Assembly (NCBI GenBank): GCA_001692895.1
Contig: KV748237.1
Coordinates: forward strand, 558,001 to 622,000
Reading direction: 5' to 3'
From: Cenococcum geophilum 1.58
Lineage: Eukaryota > Ascomycota > Dothideomycetes > Gloniales > Gloniaceae
Length of the DNA: 64,000 bases
The notes beneath the pieces were generated by a model, which saw only the letters and a list, made by a program, of their open reading frames with translations, ran no database searches and had not been told where the DNA came from. The translations under genes and the position numbers were made by a program. Below are positions 9,795 to 23,900 of the stretch, in pieces (position 1 is the stretch's first letter; every line of letters begins with the position of its first letter).

Positions 9795-11000
9795 ATATAC
9801 TACTAAAAGCTGCCACTATAACGCCATTAACGGCAGTAACTACTTTAAGGTTAGAAGGTAACACTAATATAGTAGATACTAACTTATAGTAACCTATAAC
9901 GGTTAAATAACTATAAAAAATAGTTAACTAGTTAATAGAAAATAATATAACGTTGGAAAATAGGATTAATAGGATAGGTATAGCAAAGGTTAAGTTACTA
10001 TTAATTAAAAGGTACTTAGGAGAAAGATTAAAGCTTAAAGGATTCCTTATATAAATGCACTTTAAGGTTATATAGAAAGAAGCTAAGCTAGTAATACCTA
10101 TAGATTAAATAGCGTACGCGGGATTGTTCTTAATAGAAAGGGTACTTAAATAGTTTAAGCCTTACTTTATAGAAATCTAGGTAAATAGAATAATAACTAT
10201 AAACTAAGAGGTATAGTTTATATTCTTAAGCTAGAACGGATTCGTAAAACGACTTATATAAATATTTAGAGACCTAAAGGCAGTAACCATAGTAAAAAAA
10301 AAAACTCTAAAATATTACGTAATAAACCTTAGCGATTAAGTATATAACGTAGTTCTAGACGTTAGCTATATAAGTTAAGTAGAATAATAGGGCGCTTATA
10401 GTACAGTATAAGTAAGGACTTAAGGCTGAAGTCTAGGATATAATTATCCTAATAGAAGATGCGGACACCTTAAGAGAATTAATAGATTAAGTAATTAAGA
10501 TTAATAATTAGATCTACTAAAGGGAACAGGCTAAGAGAGGTTAGGATAAAGTTCTATAGTTATATAAGGTGTAGAGTACATAACGACTAAAGCTAAGTTA
10601 GAAATTATAGTATGGCGTAGAGTTAATAGACCTAAGTAGTACTAAAGAAGCCTATAAGAGATAGAGTAAGAAACTATAAAAACCTAAAGGTTAAGGATTT
10701 AGTAATTATAGGACTAAGGAGTAGAGGCTAAACTAGGGATCTTAGTAGTAGAAGATATTTAGGCGGACTCTATAGCAAAGTTAATAGTTTAGAAATAGAG
10801 CTTATATAAATTATGGGAAATAAGGTTATTTTACAAGGGATTATAAAGATAGTTAGAGTTACTATACAATAAAGGGAACTAGACTAGTAGTAGAAGATAT
10901 ATATATATAAAGGGATAATAGTATACTATAAGGAACAAAAGAGTATTTAATTAGAAGTTTCGCGTTTTATTATAATAACGTATACTAAATTTATAAAGAC
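9795..11000 (+). pseudogene. Gypsy B: RIP-degraded gag with decayed zinc knuckle
   Basis: It is colinear with gag of F. The initiator codon is ATA (9795, from ATG). Further along are the capsid region, the 'EDADTLRELID' helix (about 10455-10490), and a knuckle at about 10799-10850 in which C-x2-C-x4-H-x4-C has become Y-x2-Y-x4-Y-x4-Y ('YINYGK'). Gag would form the virus-like particle. TAG/TAA stops occur every 10-30 codons. Confidence 0.8.
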
Positions 11001-13857
11001 GCTAAATATGGCGTAAGCTATTAGCTATAAAAGCTATATTTAGCGGAATATAAAGGAACTAATAAACTAGTTCGCAAATCGGATATTAAGGATAATGGCT
11101 TTAATAAAGGCGAAATATTTTATAATAATAAGGCAATAAGGGCCGCTTACTAGGAGTAAGTAGACCTTAGAGATATTATATAAGAGATAGAGGATAATTC
11201 TACTATAAAATAGGGAACGTTAGTAGGGATTAAGACCCCACTAGATATAATATCTATTACTTCGCGAGATATAAGAGAAGTAGGGTAGTAAACCACTTTA
11301 GTACTTAAAAAAGGTAAAAGGCTAAAGGCTTAAGATTCTTAAGATGAGATAAGAGATAACTAAGATTCTTAAAACGAGATAAGGTATATCTAAAGACCTA
11401 TAATAGATGAAAACCGATAGAGTAGGGTAGTAGCTTAGTTTAAAGATATATAAATAAGCTCGGGATAGAGTTTCCTATAAGTATAAGACTCTTAAGACAA
11501 GATAAGTAAAATTTAAGACTCTTAAGACGAGATAAGAATACTAAGTAAGCCTAGTTAGACTAAGGCTAGAGTAAAGCTTAAGTTAAAAGCGAGCTTAGGA
11601 TTAAAAAATCTAAGGGATTAAGAATTTAAAGTATAAATAAGGACACCTATAAATAAGAGGTAAGCGGCTTCTTTATAGATTAGAGAATCTATAGTATAAA
11701 TAGTAATTAGACTAGGAGATAGATATATAGACCTAGAAAACTTACTAAGGGAATGTAGTATTTAGCCTAAAGATTAAAAAATTAATACCAAGATTAAGAA
11801 GTAAGAAGACTTTAAGGATTTATCTATAAGACGTAAACTAAAGGAAACTATAGAAGAATTTAGGTAAAGAATTATTGCATAGTAAGAATAGAAACTAGAT
11901 AAGAGATCTAGTATATTAGGACGTATAAGGAATAGGGCACTAGTATAAAGAATTACTAATAGGCCTAAAGCGGGTATACTAAGAGCTAAGTAGCTTACTA
12001 AACTAGAAAATAAAGAGGATTTAGGGATTTTAACTAGGTTTAAAGAATAATATATAAAAGGCTGTTATAATATAGTAATAAGAAGATACTTTCTTACGGA
12101 TAAGCCGTATATATTCTAGTAGCTATACTAAAGGTGGTATAGATAAAGGCATAATAATAAGTAGGAAGATTTTTATATATAGTTAGATAAGAAAGTTATC
12201 TAAGACCACCTAATTATAGAAAAGGCTATAAGTTATATTAAAGGAGCCTTAATTATAATATTAAAGGATTTAGAGGAGCGGTTAGAGGACTAGAGAAGTA
12301 AATAATATATCTTAGTACCTATAAACGAAGTTGCAACGCTTAGATTAATATAAGAAAGGTTTAAACTTAAGAGTAAAGATAAGCTAAGAGTTAACTTAAG
12401 ATACTAAGCATATTATACGCTATTATAGATTATATATATAGATAACGTGTATAATATATATAAAGCACTAAAAGATAAGCACTAGAAATACCCTATAAGA
12501 ATATATTAGTTAGTAGAGGAATAAAAGTATTAAAACGCTAAGTATATATATAGCTAGCATCTAGTAAAAGTTTAGGAGTTAGGTAACTTAATACTTTAGC
12601 TAAAAAGATTCCTTACGGAAGAATGCCTAGATAAATGATAGTAGTAGGAATGCCTAAAGAATATGTATTTATAGTATATTAAAGATAAAAAGCAAACTAA
12701 GTATTAGCTTAAGTTAGACTAAGTATAAATAGGATTAAGCAGCTAATAGTTAGGAAAAGTAGAGGCCTATAGAACTAGAGGGAGCTAGTAGTAAAGCCTT
12801 AGACCCTTAAAGGAATTTAAGGACAACACCTAAATTTATAAATTAATTAGTAAGATTAACAGTTTAAGGTACTAATAGATAGTAGAGTAATAAGGAACTA
12901 TATCTCGCTAGCAGCAGTTAAAAGGATAGGTTTACTATATAGGAAAAAGGAGTACCCTTACCTATTAGTAATAATTTTAGGAGATCTAATAGTCTATAGA
13001 GGAGGTATTATTAATCTTAAAATAGGACCTATTTAGTTAACTATTAAAGGGAAATAAATTAAGATATCTTTTAATATATTACTATTAGGGAATAATAAGG
13101 CAGTATTAGGAATGCCTTAGTTATAGAAATATAATGTAAAAATTAATTAGGTTATAGGTTAGGTTAATATTAAAGATACTTAATACCGCAAAATATAATA
13201 ATAAGCTAAAATAGTATAGTACTAAGTTAGAGTAATATATAAAGAAACTAAGTAAGGCTTAAGTTATATACTAAAGAGATACTATAAGTATGGCAAGAAA
13301 CTATAGTTACTAGAAAATAAAAAGCTGTTAAAGTATATAGCATAGGACTATAAGATAGAATTAAAACTAGGAATAAATTTAAAATTCTTTCCAATCTATA
13401 AGCTTACTAAAGAAGAAGGTAAAGCATTAAAAGAGTTTATCTAAGAAAACTTATTAAAAGGATATATTAGACTATTGTAGTTATTAGCGGGTTATCTAGT
13501 ACTATTTATACTAAAGAAAAATGGTAAACTAAGGCTGTGTATTAACTATAGACAGTTAAACAGTATTACTAAGAAGGATAGGTATCCTTTACCCTTAATT
13601 ATTAAAATTTAAGATAGGATAGGTAACGTATAAATCTTTATAAAGATAAATCTAAAATAGGCGTACTATTAGATTAGAATTAAAGAAGGCGATAAATAAA
13701 AGGCAGCCTTTAGGTTAAAGGAAGGACTATATAAACTATTAGTTATATAATTTAGACTTATAAACGCATTAGTAATATTTTAGAAGCGTATTAATAATAT
13801 ATTAGGAGAATACTTAGATAAATTCATTATAGTATACCTTAATAACATTATTATTTA
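11001..13857 (+). pseudogene. Gypsy B: post-gag region, protease and first half of RT
   Basis: The order follows F: a gag/pol linker, a region matching F 42867-43070, and a retropepsin whose active site reads D-S-R at about 12879-12887 (the family's D-S-G, Gly lost). RT domains follow at about 13480-13843, with '[11 protein letters not shown]' (13530-13560) and the catalytic box now Y-L-N-N instead of Y-x-D-D (about 13833-13844). LINE C interrupts immediately after this box. The frame is dead throughout. Confidence 0.8.
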
Positions 13858-16800
13858 ATTAATAATTAATTAATAATTCATTGCTTAACGTCCGATTTGG
13901 ATCCCTGTTGGGCCTACGCGGACTACTCCTTATTTATATATGGGGAGAAAACTCTATTTAAGAAAAATAAGAAAACCCCGTGATCTATCTCCCCGCCTTT
14001 TAGGACTCGCCTACTTAGCGCCTATGAGTCGCCTATGGTGCTCTACTATTTTACTGTTTAACCTTCTTAGGAACCACTACTGCCGTAACAAGCCTACGGA
14101 CGCGCTAGTATTATAAACTATTACTCTATTACTGTAGAGTTACTAGGGGGCACCTACTGCTTACCCCCTTGCCTTTTATTACTATTTCCCTTATAACCTA
14201 GAACTGATTTAGTATATTTTAACTAATAAGCCACTAGGTGACCGCCTTAAGGCCTTTTTATATTAAGAGTAGTGTATTATAGTTCTCTATACTAGCTGCT
14301 AAGAGCATTATTTCTTAATTAGTATATAGGGGGTATAGCAGTATTACGTGTTTTGGTATCTATCTTAGCTAGCTATATTCGTATCTTGGGCTACCTACTA
14401 GGATACCTACCCAGTAAAGCCAATCTTTTAGTCCTATTATTCCTGTTCTTAAGAGTGTTACTATTATATTTTCTGCCTTTGTTAGGCCTTCTCGGAGCCC
14501 TTAGGTATTTACCCCCTATAGCGTTAACTATGCTATGGCTTGGGTTTGTCTTGCTTAAGTTAGCCTCTGTACCTTTAACTCCTATTCGCCTCTCTAGTAT
14601 TGGTCCAACTAGTATTGCATTACAGTAGATGGTTTCCCGGCATTCTTATATGTTCTACTTTAGCTCCTTTCTTTATCTTACTATTGTCTTTGCTAACCTC
14701 TTATACGTTTTCCTTCCTCCTCTATATGGGCCTGGGCCCTAAAGCGGTACTATTCTTCTTCTGCTTTCTTTACCTGTTTCTCTAATATCTCTTCCCTACT
14801 TTAGAGTTATTGGTTTGTTCTTCTATAGGGCACCCTAAGGTCCCTCTATAGTTTACTTAGGCGTGTCTTAATATACTTTATAATATTAGAGTTACGTTTA
14901 TTTTATGTCCTTTATATTATAGCGGCTTTAATATATAACTATAGGGGGGGAATATTGGATTCCTTCTTAAGCAGTGCTGTGGCCGTTTGCTTATACCCGC
15001 CTATAATACTTTAAAGGTAGGCTATTTAGACCTTTTAAAGTAGTTTAAGGAGTAATTTAGGGGGGCCCTTTTTAGTTTCTCTAATAGCCCAAATACTGGA
15101 TCTATATATTATGGTTGGCCGGACGACTGCTATATATAGTAGGCGTAACCTCTAGAAGCATAGACCCTATATAAAGTTAATAATTCTAAATAAAGCGATA
15201 AACTGTGCTTAGCCTTTATAGGCCGCTTATGCCGTATATACGCTCCACCGGAGCTTACTATCTACCTATACTCCTAATACCCTTAGGCCCTGAACTGGTT
15301 AACCCCTAAAGCCTTAGATATAAATTATATGCTAAAGATCTATAGATTGGTTGCGTTTTCTTATAAAATAGATTAGCTAGTATTTCTCTAGTAAGAATTA
15401 GACTCTATAACGTTTTGCCTATTCTATATAAGTGTTATAGGCTTTCTCTAGTGTTCTGTAATTCTCTACGGCTGTTGGCCTATATATAATTAGGTTTATA
15501 TTATTAACAAAGCCTATCCCCTAAGTCGCCCTTTTTTTGAAGGAGTTAAGTAGGTTGCTTATAAAGAAAAGGAAGAGTATAGGTAAAAGGGGTGATTTTT
15601 ATAGTATTCCTGTTATAACTATAATGGGGGGGCTCTAGTATCCGTTAAAGACTAGTAATGTTTCTTTCTGGCCTATAAACCCTTGGATAAATTATATAAT
15701 TTATTTTGGGAAGCCCTTTGCCCTAAGGATATGCAGAAGACGCTTATGGGGTATATTATTATAGGCACCACTAATATTTAGGCTAAGCATTAATACTATA
15801 AAGTCCTTTCGCATCGCCTATATAGATTTAATGGTGGTAGCGAGTAGCGTAAGTGCTAATAGTGTTAAGCGGTTCTTTCTTGCCCCTATTTAGCTTTGTG
15901 GTAGTAGGGTGTGTTCCTTTGCCGTATCTGCTATATGTTCCGCTATTACCCTTTCTAAGATCTTATTAAGGGTGTTTTTTAAGGTAATAGGGCGGTAGCT
16001 TCCTAGGATTAAGTAATCTGCTTTGCCTTCTTTTTATAAGATAACCGTTGTTATAGATCTTTTAAGTTGTGGGTAGTAGCCTATAGTAAAGCATGCTCTG
16101 GCTATATCTGTAAGCTAAGGTGCTATAAGTGGCCTATAGGTTTTTAGGGCCTTATTTGGAATCCCATCTAGTCCTAGTGCTGTATTATTTAAAAGACGGC
16201 TAATAGTTCTAGCCATTTCCTCTATTGTTATGTCGCTGTTGACCCGTAGGTAAGTTACTGGTGTTTTGCCTGTAATATTACTAAGGTCTGCTAGAGCTGG
16301 TTAGGGGAAGAACCTTTCTATAAGGATCTTTGCCTTCTTATTGTTGTTGTTTATAGCCTGTAATTCTTCTGCTCTTTGTAAGGGTAATAGGTATAGGTCT
16401 TTTGCTAGGCGCCCTACCTTTTTCTTTACCCATTTTGTTATAGCCCAAAGGCCCTTATTATGGGGGAGGCTCGGGTTAGAAGTATGCTTGTTTATAAACC
16501 GTCTCCAGTTATTCCTTGCTTCTTTTTTTAGGGTATTCTTTAGCTAGTTTCTTATGTCTTTATATTATCTCTTATCTTTAGGGTTATGGCTATTTATATA
16601 TTTCCTTCTTGCTTATTATTAGCTGGTAACCAGAACTGCACATTATATGGACCATGCGTGTTGTATATAGGGGCCCGGTTTTAAGATCGGGCAGTGCTCT
16701 TCTAGCCTATTTTTAATTGCTGCCTGGATCCTTTCTAGTCTTCGGTTAATTTCCTTGGGGGTGGCCAATAAGCCTCGCTTGTTTGGTATTAGGTGGATTT

Positions 16801-17700
16801 CTTCTAGGTTTTAAAGTTGTTGTTTAACTATATTAAGGAAACTGTCTATCTTAAGCTTCCTTATTGCGTATCTTTTTCTATTTAGTTGCGCTTTAGTATC
16901 TAGGTTTAGCTGTATTTGGATAGGGATATAGTCTAGGGTAAGTGCCTATTCTTCTTTAGGGTTATACCTTTTAAGTCTCTAGTATAGGCCTTTGTCTATA
17001 AATGTAAGGTTAATTGTGCTTTTAGCGGTACCTTATTACCATATAATTGCTCCTAGGGGGGTAGCTAGCTTAAGGCCCTAGATATCTATAGCTCTTAGTA
17101 GGTACTCTAACTATTAATCTATAGTAATATGGATACCCCCCTACTGCGGGTAGTGGAGGTTTATGTCTCCTAGTAGGATAGACTCTATACCTTTGGTTTC
17201 TAGTAAGCTTATTGCCGATATAATATTCTCTATTTATAGGACCCCTTTAACCCTAGGGTTATATATATTAATAATTTATACCGGTCCCCTATATATTTAG
17301 ATTATTATAACTGTAATATCTAGGTTAACTGCCTGCTATAACTATAAGGATAGGCTGATAGCCTTGCTGATTATAAAGCACACGCGTATAGCTGCTTTTG
17401 GTTCGTATAGGAGCTGGAATTCTTAGGGGCAGTATGTTAATTGTATGAAGGTATTATAATATGGTTCTTGTATAGCAAGAATATAGTATTTCTTTAGGTC
17501 TAGACTGTCTAGTAGGGGCCTTATAAGGCGGTGGTTTGTGTTGCCGCAGTTATACTATATAATGGATAGGTAGCGGACCCCTAGCGAGGGTTTTTTAACT
17601 TTCCTTTGTTCCTTACTTCTTCTATTTCCACTTTCTCTAGGATATTTAGAGCTTCTATCTTTTATATCTATACCCTAGTTACTATTTATTTTATATAGAG
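13858..17700 (-). pseudogene. LINE C ORF2: endonuclease, reverse transcriptase, C-terminal region (Tad1-like)
   Basis: Minus strand. The endonuclease segment at about 17400-17600 reads 'YNCG.TNHRLIRPLLDSLD', 'YYILAIQEPYYN' and 'FQLLYEPKAAIRVCF', the usual opening of fungal Tad1-clade ORF2. The RT segment at about 15450-16340 reads 'NNTALGLDGIPNKALK', 'YRPITLKNTLNKILERVIA', 'PLLPILFLFFISNLL', then the catalytic box as F-V-N-N (about 15495-15510) where F-V/A-D-D is expected. 'VLGV.VDSKLRWSA' at about 15245-15300 is the thumb region. The RNase H-like and 3' parts follow to the tail at 13858 (ATTAATAATTAATTAATAATT). RT is one of the less damaged stretches, but stops occur. Inserted in B with the 14-bp TSD AACATTATTATTTA (13844-13857, 20945-20958). 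Short forward frames here are antisense shadows. Confidence 0.8.
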
Positions 17701-19520
17701 CTTTCCATTCCTATATCTTGTGTTCCTATTAGCGCTTCTATATTTGAATTTGTTATTATTACCAGTTCTTCCCCTATTCTTACTAGTTGGCTATATACCC
17801 TTTATAGGTCGGCTGCGAATGTTATATTTGCCGCATTAAGTCTAATTCTTAATTGTTCTGGTTTTAAGCCTGCTATTGCTGTCCATAGGGGTCTTCCTAC
17901 GGGGCGTCCTCTCCCTTATGTCCCCTATAACCCTTATATCCCTAATTGGTCTAGTAATATCACACGGCGTCGCTTTTGGCCCGTTAAGGCTTGGGATAGC
18001 TAGCCTAGCCCTCTAATATTAAAGGTAGGAAACGCTAGGAAGGCGCCTGCGTCCCCCTAGCTTATCGCCTATTGTTTTCATTTATATAATCTAGTGTGTA
18101 GTTATTCCTGCAGCTATTAAGCCCTTGCCTTCCGTTTCCTGTATTTAATGTAGTTTTCTCTCTCCTATGCCTTATATATGCTTCAGTGGCAGTTCGCGTA
18201 TTTTATTTAGTTTTGATTTAAGCAATATCTTATATTGTAGGGGCCTATATAGTGGCCGCAGTACACCTGTGCTGCGTATATAGATTAGGTGTGTCCCTAT
18301 TATATATAGCGATAGTATTATTCTAGGCGTAGTCTATAGTTGTAGAGCCTTGTGTTATATATAAGGCCATTTATAATTATTCCTTTTTGGATAAGGAGTT
18401 TTTGCATTCCTAGTATATGTATACTGATAATAAGGGAGCTATGCGTTTGTCTAGCGTCTCCCTAGCGAGTTTCCGGCGACCCTTATATCCTCTTGTTGTT
18501 TTCGTTATATACTTAGTTTGCATTTTCCTGTTAAAGCTATTAGATTTAGGTGATTTTGAGTCCTAGTATAAGGCGTTCCATTTGTCTTACTATCTCCTAT
18601 ATAATTGCTGTGTTGTCCGCCTAGCGTTCCTTTTTTACCCTAAGGCTTATAGGAACCGCTGGGACCTTGACTGGGTAATCCTTATGGAGTACTTTTATGC
18701 TAATACGTTCTCCTAGCCTATCCCCTGCCCTTATGGCTCGTTCCTTTGCCTATTAGTCCTTTAGGGTAACTCTAATGTCTCCGCTCTTAAGGTGTCGGAT
18801 TATAATAGCGTTGTGGACCTCTTTGCGTATCTTTATAAGGACTTCTATTTCTAATTGTCCCCTAAGCCCCTCTACTTATTCTATATTTGGTTATATTGTA
18901 ATTATATACCCGGTTGTTAACTTAAGGGGGGTAGGTTCCTTGTGCTGTAAAAGCGCAGCTATAGCGGCCTAGGTACGGTTCGCCGGTAAGGGGGGGTTAT
19001 ACTTGTTTTTAATTTTACTTAGCCGTTAGAGGATTTAATTAAGGGTTTGCTAGAGGGGCGCCTAAGGTTCGCTAAACTGGCGGAGCCATTCTGCTAGCTG
19101 TATTAGTTTGTAGGTAGTTATATATTAGCTAGTAATATAGTAGAGTTTAATATGCCTACTTATTTAGGCCTCTACCCCAGTTTTTTAGTGCTTTAGTCCT
19201 AAACTATAAGCAGTTGGCTGCTACTACTAATTGTAGGGAATTTTACTAGTTCTTTTAGATATCTTATAATGGTATTACCTAAGTACTAGTCTACCCCCTA
19301 GTAGTCTGTATAAGAGTTTCCTCCTAGAGTTAGTACGCTTTTACACAGCTTAGGAGCCTTCTATAGCCTCTAGTTTTACGCCTTCTTTATTATTTCTATT
19401 GGCGTAGGTATAAGCTGCTATTTCTAGGGGTTGTAACTCCTATCTTCGCGCCTACTAACATAATTCTATAAAGGCGTCGTAGCTGCATCCTGTAATATAG
19501 TTGGGTATACCTTCTACGGA
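17701..19520 (-). pseudogene. LINE C ORF1: gag-like RNA-binding protein
   Basis: Minus strand, upstream of ORF2. Around 18235-18300 the frame reads 'QVYCGHYIGPYNIRYC', which resembles the Cys/His zinc-knuckle cluster of Tad1-type ORF1 proteins (spacing C-x-H...C partly preserved). Downstream, near 17940-18060, 'GDAGAFLAFPTFNIRGLG' is a low-complexity C-terminal end. ORF1 proteins bind element RNA. Domain boundaries are approximate because the frame is broken by RIP stops. Confidence 0.5.
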
Positions 19521-20944
19521 CGAGGCCGAGCTACTGCCTTTCCCGCCTAAGTAACTCCTGTTTACTCCTTAAGTATATCTTACCGGCAAGCCGCCCTAGA
19601 GGTAAATGGTTCCGTCTGTTAATATACTAATACGCGTATCCGTTCTCTTAAGCTACGTAGTAATCTTTCTGGCTAGGGTGTAATCCTACCTGCCTACTAA
19701 GTGCACTAAAGGTTAGAGCCCAGTTAAGGGATAAGGTCCTTAAAGCCAGCAGTAGCTACTATATACTACGCCCTATAGGAAGCTAGTAGTAATATAGGGG
19801 CGTAACACCCTATATACTACTAGTTCCCGTTTCGCGTTACCTATAAGAGTTTTTTTATAATAGGCCGACCGTGTCTTATAGGAGGGGGGCTGTAAAGACT
19901 AGGTCCCGTACTAGGTAACCTGCTCTTCCCCCTCCTACTAACTAAGCTTATGTCTCCCCTTTTTATAAGCTAGCCTATGTTTTTAACTGTTAAGTCCTTG
20001 TCTAACTGGCCTATATTTCCCCTACAGCCTCCCCTATATATATGCATTAGGTTACGTATACCACGCCTATTAAGACCCTCCTGTGAGTCGCCTTGTGTAT
20101 ATACGCATTAGGTTACGTGTACTACGCCTATTAAGACCCTCCTATAAGTTGCCTATAAGTCGACCGTAAGTTAACTATGAGTTAACTATAAGTTGAACGC
20201 CATGGGGCCGTTAAAGCTAGCCTATATTTCCGCTGCCTAGAGCTTTACCTGTGTTTCCACCTCGTTAAGCCGTCTAGTCGCCGTCCGGTCGCTATCGCGT
20301 TACCGTTATATTACTGGCGCGTTGCCGTCGTTTAGGTCGCGCGCACTACGCCTATTAAGACCCTCTTCTAAGTTACCTGGGTGTACTAGATACCAAATAG
20401 GCCCTTATAGAGGGGCCTTAACAAGTTCTCTAGGCAGGGCCTTAATAAGTTCTTTATGGTGGCCTTGGGGCCTTAATAAGTTTTATATAAAGTATCTGCG
20501 ACGCGTTAACCTTAACAAGTTCTTATAAAAAGAGGTTCCCTATACCCTCGCTGTATCCTCTTGGTCTTAGAGCTAGTGTAAGCCTAAGGGTGTCCTATTA
20601 TACGCCTAGGGCGTGTTTATGTTAACTAGCTAAATAAGGCTAGTTTCGGGCCTGGCTGCGAGCCAGGTAGTTATACGTTAGGCGGTTTTTGTATCCTAGT
20701 TTCCCTTAATGGCCCCCCTAGATAGTATGGCAGGAGCCCTAAGTGGGGGCAGTAGGACTCCTGGTGTTGTTAAGGGCGATGTACGCGTTGTAGGCTTAAC
20801 ACTACAGAGTCGCAACACCAGCGCGCTGCGCGCGCTGCGACGGCTCTCCTCTATCGCCTCTGCACTTAGCCATTATAAGGAATGATTTCCCGATGATGTT
20901 TCCACCCGCGGCGACATAGACGTGTGCAGTAGGGCTTCGCGGGC
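19521..20944 (-). mobile_element. LINE C 5' region with tandem repeats and an un-mutated GC-rich end
   Basis: This part is absent from the truncated copy at 3578-4968. At 20040-20165 a unit of about 60 bp ('gcattaggttacgt...cctattaagaccctcct') is repeated twice, with a third partial match near 20340. At 20410-20525 'ccttaayaagttyt' recurs four times. From about 20640 to 20944 the sequence becomes GC-rich with ordinary CpA/TpG content and a GCGCGCTGCGCGCGCTGCG alternating run (20821-20839). This is presumably the 5' UTR/promoter. Confidence 0.55.
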
Positions 20945-23900
20945 AACATTATTATTTACTTAATAACTAAGGAAGAATATAGAGAACACGTTAAATAGGG
21001 TTTAAAAAGACTATAAAAAGAATAGATGCTAGTAGCAATTAAGAAATACAAGTTCTTTACTAGAAAGACCGATTTTATTAAATTTATTATTAAACTAGGC
21101 TAACTTAGTATAGATTTAAAGAAGATTAAGGCTATAGTAAATTAGTAAGAACTAGAGAACGTTATATAGTTAAGATTATTTTTAGGGTTTTATAATTACT
21201 ATAGAAGGTTTATAATATAGTAGTTAAAGGATATTAAGCTACTTACGTAATTAATAAAGAAAGAGGAACTATAGGCATAGAGAAAGGAATAGTAAAAACT
21301 TTTTAAGAAAATTAAAGAGTTATTTACCTAAGAGCTAGTTCTTAAAATTTATTAACTAGGACTAGAGACGGTTATAGAAATAGATATATTAGATTATATA
21401 CTAAAGGTATACTTTATATAGATATATTAAGATAGATGGCACCTAATAGCATATTATAGTCGAAAGATAATACTACTAGAGTTAAACTATAATATCTATA
21501 ATAAGGAGTTATTAGGTATAGTTACAGCATTAAAGAAATAAAGAGTATTTTTATAAGGTATAAAGAAACTATTTATAGTTAAGATAGATTATAAAAACCT
21601 AATAGGATTCCTAATAATAAAGGAACTTAACTAAAAATAGGTTAGATAGGTAAAGATGCTTATAGAATACTATTTTAAGGTTTAGTATACTAAGGGTATA
21701 GATAATACGCGGGCGAATGCTTTAAGCTATAAAGCTAAACTATAAAACGAAGAAAAGCTATTGGGGGCTTTACTACGAAAAGATATAGACGGATTAATTA
21801 GGTATAATTATCTAAAAATTATAGTAACTTAGGAAGAACTAAAAAGAGTTTATAAGCTATTAAAAAGCTTTTAGGTATAAAGAATTCTAAAAGTATAACT
21901 AAAAGATCTATAAATAGATATATACAAAAACCGGAAAGCTAAGTATATCCTAAAAAGCATAGTAGGGCAATTTATAGAGGAATTCTATAAGGGAATAACT
22001 TAAGGATATAATAGAGCTACGGGCTTAGTATTAAGACTCTAGGAGGAGTATATTATTAATAAAATCTAGGGCTTAGCGCGAAAAGTTATAAAGGAATATT
22101 TAGATTGTTAGAGGAATAAGCTAATAAGGTATAGGCCATATAGAGGGCTATAACCTATTAAAATACTAGAGAGACTATAGGAGGTTATATTATAGGACTT
22201 TATTATAAAATTATTAAAGTTAAGAGATCCTATTACCGGATAAGATTATAATATAATCTTAGTAATAGTAGATAAGCTTATAAAGTAGGGATACTTTATA
22301 GTGTGCATAGAAGAGATATTAGTAGAAGATATCGCTAAAATTTATATTAAGGAAGTATTTGTAAGATACGGAGCATTAAGTAAGATTATATTAGATAGAG
22401 ATCTAAGATTTATAGCAGTATTTTAAAAGGTATTCTTAGTAGAATAAGGAGTTAGAGTAGTAACTTCTACTATATATTATCCGCAGACAGATAGTTAAAT
22501 AGAAAGATTAAATTAGATACTAGAACAGTATCTAAAACACTATATTAATTATATATAGAACAATTAGGTATTGCTATTACTAGTTATATAATTTATATAT
22601 AATATAACACCTTAAGAAGGAATAGGTATATTACTATTTAAGGCGAATTATAGATATAAGCTAAGAATATTATTATTACTATAGCAAGTAAAGAAAATAA
22701 GTAGTATAGTAAAAGAAAGGATAAAGACGTTAATAAATCTTTATATAAACCTTATAGAATTAGTAAAGAAAGTATAAAAGAGAATAAAAAAGTACTATAA
22801 TACTAAGAGATCTAAGGGACTAGATCTTAAGGAGGGAGATAAAGTATAGCTACTATATAAAAATTTTAAGAGTTAATAACTAAGTAAGAAGTTAGACTAT
22901 GTTAGACTAGGACCTTTTAAAATTATAGAAAGGATTTCACTAGTTACGTTTAAGTTAAACCTACTAGCTAAGATAAAGATCTACCCTATATAGTATATTG
23001 TAATACTAAAGCTAGTATATAGAAATATTAAGTTACTAATTTACGAAGTAGACATATATAGAGGGCAAGAAGAGGATAAATAGTAAGTTTTAAAGATTAT
23101 TAACTATAAGGATATTAACGACAAAATATAGTACGAGGTTAAGTAGATAGGCTATACTAAGACTACCTAGGAGCTACTAGAAAATTTAAAAAAACGCTAT
23201 AGAAAAGGTATAAGAGTATTAGAAGAGATTAGGTTAGGTAGTATTAATAAAGAAGGATTACTAAAGAATAAGTTACCTAAGGGGGACCTAAAAAGAGTAG
23301 TTACTAAACTACTTAGATCTATTTCCTTCTCTATTAAAAGAGAATCCGTTTTTTTATTACTAAGTTCCTATAGACCCTATTTTATAAGTTTCTACTCCTT
23401 AAAATAGACCTTCTTACGTACCTTTTTAAGACGGATTAACTGAGCGGACGCTATAAGATAAGACTTAAGGGCCTATTACTAAGCATTAGCAGCCTTCTAT
23501 TTAGTATTATAAGAATAGTATAGTTCCGCTAAAGTAATAGACAGTTTATTATCTAGCCGCGTAGTAATAAATTAAATATAAAACTTTAAAATAAATTAAC
23601 TAGAGAACTAAATAACTATTAAGAGTAATAAGTCGCGTATATTTAGGATTAGAGATAGAGCGGACGTTATAAAACGAATAAATATTTGCTTTAGTGTACT
23701 TTAAGTAAGAAAATGGTTATTGCGAAGATAGGTTTACTAATGCAATATAAACTAACCCCTTTTTTAAACAGTAAGAATATAGAGATAGTATAATCTCACT
23801 AAGGGATAATATTATAGCGATAGTGTGAGTGCGATAAGCAGTTAAGGAAGAAGAAATTGCTTTAGGTATAATAAGCAATAATATTAACTAAATTAATTAG

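Noticed and set aside
14353..14785. Two overlapping forward frames of hydrophobic, Leu-rich protein
   Set aside because: They lie antisense to the 3' part of LINE C, whose minus strand carries the real (broken) frame. The Leu-rich look comes from the T-rich strand.
18775..20528. Forward frames of 65-68 codons in LINE C
   Set aside because: No start context, no motif, and antisense to ORF1 and the 5' region of the LINE.
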